Positions 5,646-7,099 of a DNA stretch of 7,099 bases are shown in pieces. The notes beneath the pieces are model-generated. The model worked only from the letters and a program-made list of their open reading frames with translations, did not search any database and had not been told where the DNA came from. Every line of letters begins with the position of its first letter. Position 1 is the stretch's first letter. Source of the DNA: CAZHGD01 sp964531735. Lineage in GTDB: Bacteria > Armatimonadota > UBA10988. The stretch is taken from contig CAZHGD010000244.1 of assembly GCA_964531735.1 (NCBI GenBank), forward strand, positions 1 to 7,099, read 5' to 3'. Made by a program: the position numbers and the translations under genes.

Positions 5646-6962
5646 TCAGACGGTGGCTGACTCGCGGCGGCCGATGCTGTGATACTCGAACCCGGCCTGG
5701 CGGGCGGCCTCACCATCCAGGAGGTTGCGGCCATCGACGATCACCGGCGTGACCATACGCGCGCGCAGGGCGTCGTAGTCGGGCTGGGCGAACTCCGGCC
5801 ACTCGGTGGCAACCATCAGCGCGTCAGCGCCTTCGGCCGCCGCCAACGCATCGTCGCAGTAGGTCACCTCATCGCTGGGGGGCAGCGCCTGCCGGGCCGT
5901 CACCGACGCCTGCGGGTCGTAGAGCCGCAGGCGCGCGCCGTCGGCGAGCAGACGCTGCGCCAGGGCCAGGGCCGGCGCGCCACGCACATCATCGGTGTCG
6001 GGCTTGAACGCCAATCCCCAGACCGCGACGGTCTTGCCGCGCGTGACCCACAGCGCGCGCTGCAACTTGCCGGCCAGCCGGTCGATGCGCTGGCCATTCA
6101 GCTCGTCCACCGCGCGCAGCAGGTCCATATCGACGCCCAGTTCCTGCCCGATGCGGATGAACGCCCGCACGTCCTTCGGGAAGCAGGAGCCGCCGTAGCC
6201 CATGCCGGCCCGCAGGAACGCCGCGCCGATGCGCGCGTCGAGGCCCATGCCGCGGGCCACCGTCTCCACATCGCCGCCGGCCGCCTCGCACAGATCGGCC
6301 ATCATGTTGATGTAGCTGATCTTCAGCGCCAGGAACGAGTTGCTGGCGTGCTTGATGATCTCCGCGGTGCTGACGTCGGTGACCACCTTGGGGCACTGAT
6401 ACGGCTCGTACAGCTCCAGCAGCAGGTTCTTGGCGCGCTCGGTCTCGGCGCCGATGACGATGCGGTCGGGATGCAGGAAGTCGCTGACGGCCGTGCCTTC
6501 GCGTGTGAACTCGGGGTTCGAGGCGACATCGAAGTCGGCGGTGCTGCGGTGGTGCAGCCGCACGGTGCGAGCAATCCAGCCGGCGGTCTTGACCGGCACG
6601 GTGCTCTTCTCCACCAGCAGGCGGTAGCCGGTCAGGTGCCCCGCGACCACGCGTGCGACGCGCTCGATCTGGCTCAGGTCGGCGCGGCCGTCCTCGCTCT
6701 GCGGCGTGCCGACACACAGGAACAGCACGTCCGAACTGGCCACGCCGTCGCCGATGCCGCAGGTGAAGCGCAGCCGGCCGGCGGCCAGGTTGCGCTGGAG
6801 CAGTTCACCGACGCCAGGCTCGAAGATCACCGGGTCGCCTTGCGCGAGCCGCGCCACCTTGGCCTGGTTCTCGTCGACGCCTACCACGGTGTGGCCCTGG
6901 TCGGCAAAACAGCAAGCCGTGACGAGTCCCACGTAGCCGGTACCGATGACCGTTACCTTCAC
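5646..6962 (-). CDS. ugd: UDP-glucose 6-dehydrogenase
   Basis: This enzyme oxidises UDP-glucose to UDP-glucuronate with two NAD+ in the cytoplasm, feeding capsule, exopolysaccharide or glycan synthesis. From the GTG at 6960-6962 it has 438 residues, the family's usual length. Residues 1-12 show the Rossmann start with GTGYVG (7-12). Later come VGTP (84-87), EKSTVP (118-123), NPEFTREG with Glu152 (149-156), Lys204 and Asn208 in EIIKHASNSF, catalytic Cys260 in GYGGSCFPKD with Asp264, and the C-terminal domain opening with WGLAFKPDTDDVR (315-327). All key residues are intact. The frame is open to 7073, but AGGAGA 5 nt upstream and the family's exact N-terminus fix the GTG start. Two-step dehydrogenases for UDP-ManNAc or GDP-Man are relatives, but the motifs fit UGD best. 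It may be cotranscribed with the URO-D-like gene. Confidence 0.93.
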   Translation of the reverse strand: MKVTVIGTGYVGLVTACCFADQGHTVVGVDENQAKVARLAQGDPVIFEPGVGELLQRNLAAGRLRFTCGIGDGVASSDVLFLCVGTPQSEDGRADLSQIERVARVVAGHLTGYRLLVEKSTVPVKTAGWIARTVRLHHRSTADFDVASNPEFTREGTAVSDFLHPDRIVIGAETERAKNLLLELYEPYQCPKVVTDVSTAEIIKHASNSFLALKISYINMMADLCEAAGGDVETVARGMGLDARIGAAFLRAGMGYGGSCFPKDVRAFIRIGQELGVDMDLLRAVDELNGQRIDRLAGKLQRALWVTRGKTVAVWGLAFKPDTDDVRGAPALALAQRLLADGARLRLYDPQASVTARQALPPSDEVTYCDDALAAAEGADALMVATEWPEFAQPDYDALRARMVTPVIVDGRNLLDGEAARQAGFEYHSIGRRESATV

Positions 6963-6967
6963 CTCAA

Positions 6968-6973
6968 TCTCCT
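6968..6973 (-). promoter_or_regulatory. Ribosome-binding site deciding the ugd start
   Basis: AGGAGA, on the minus strand, is 5 nt from the GTG at 6960-6962. It supports MKVTVIGTGYVGL as the N-terminus and makes the 37-residue upstream extension to 7073 non-coding leader. Confidence 0.75.
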
Positions 6974-6975
6974 CT

Positions 6976-7099
6976 GCAGACGGCAGTGCGGGCTGGTCAC
7001 TCCATCGTACCACGCCGATGTGACACGAGTGGGACAGGCCGGCAGGCAGGGCTGAGTCAGAGTCATAGTCCATCGGGTCAAAGCTCTTGGTGCCAACCA
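6976..7099. other. Region upstream of ugd, no gene recognised
   Basis: About 120 bp remain before the window edge. I see no convincing promoter boxes. The only structure is a short hexamer run (GAGTCA, GAGTCA, TAGTCC at 7054-7071). The ugd promoter may lie here or beyond the edge. Confidence 0.4.

Noticed and set aside
5679..7055. 458-residue frame antisense to ugd
   Set aside because: It mirrors an intact UDP-glucose dehydrogenase and has no domain of its own.
6963..7073. 37-residue N-terminal extension of ugd and its hexamer repeat (7054-7071)
   Set aside because: The family starts exactly at MKVTVIGTGYVGL, and a strong RBS precedes that GTG. The short repeat has no further support.

Overview
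This is a very GC-rich bacterial chromosomal segment. It is densely coded, uses good Shine-Dalgarno sequences, and mixes ATG and GTG starts. The gene content is a two-domain esterase-like hydrolase, a stand-alone PHP phosphoesterase, a URO-D-family protein that is not HemE, and UDP-glucose dehydrogenase. It resembles genomes of uncultured Planctomycetota- or Armatimonadota-like bacteria, but nothing here fixes the phylum. I see no rRNA, tRNA, CRISPR array, insertion sequence or phage gene.

Layout. Positions 1-226 hold no convincing gene but contain two closely related hairpins, 42 bp apart, that differ by one compensatory base-pair change. Positions 227-1422 hold three minus-strand genes read in the order hicA toxin, hicB antitoxin (overlapping by 17 bp) and a DinB/YfiT-like protein. 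Positions 1478-3442 (minus) encode a 654-residue protein with an N-terminal alpha/beta hydrolase carrying an intact Ser-Asp-His set, and a C-terminal hydrolase-like half whose nucleophile position is not Ser. A 104-bp divergent gap (3443-3546) with a 12-bp palindrome separates it from the PHP phosphoesterase at 3547-4314 (plus). That gene ends on the same CTAG tetranucleotide as the convergent URO-D-like gene (4311-5585, minus). UDP-glucose 6-dehydrogenase (5646-6962, minus) lies 60 bp upstream of the URO-D-like gene.

How it may work. The minus-strand genes from 3442 down to 227 could be read through as one unit. A promoter-like sequence just before hicA suggests that the toxin-antitoxin module also has its own start. 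The HicA and HicB products should form an RNase-type toxin and its antitoxin/repressor. UGD supplies UDP-glucuronate for surface polysaccharide. The roles of the hydrolase, PHP and URO-D-like proteins can be assigned only to family level. I did not find a clearly new defence or mobile system. The most unusual signals are the covarying hairpin pair, the possible dual start (lipoprotein or cytosolic) of the hydrolase, its degenerate second domain, and hairpins that include the ribosome-binding sites of two genes.
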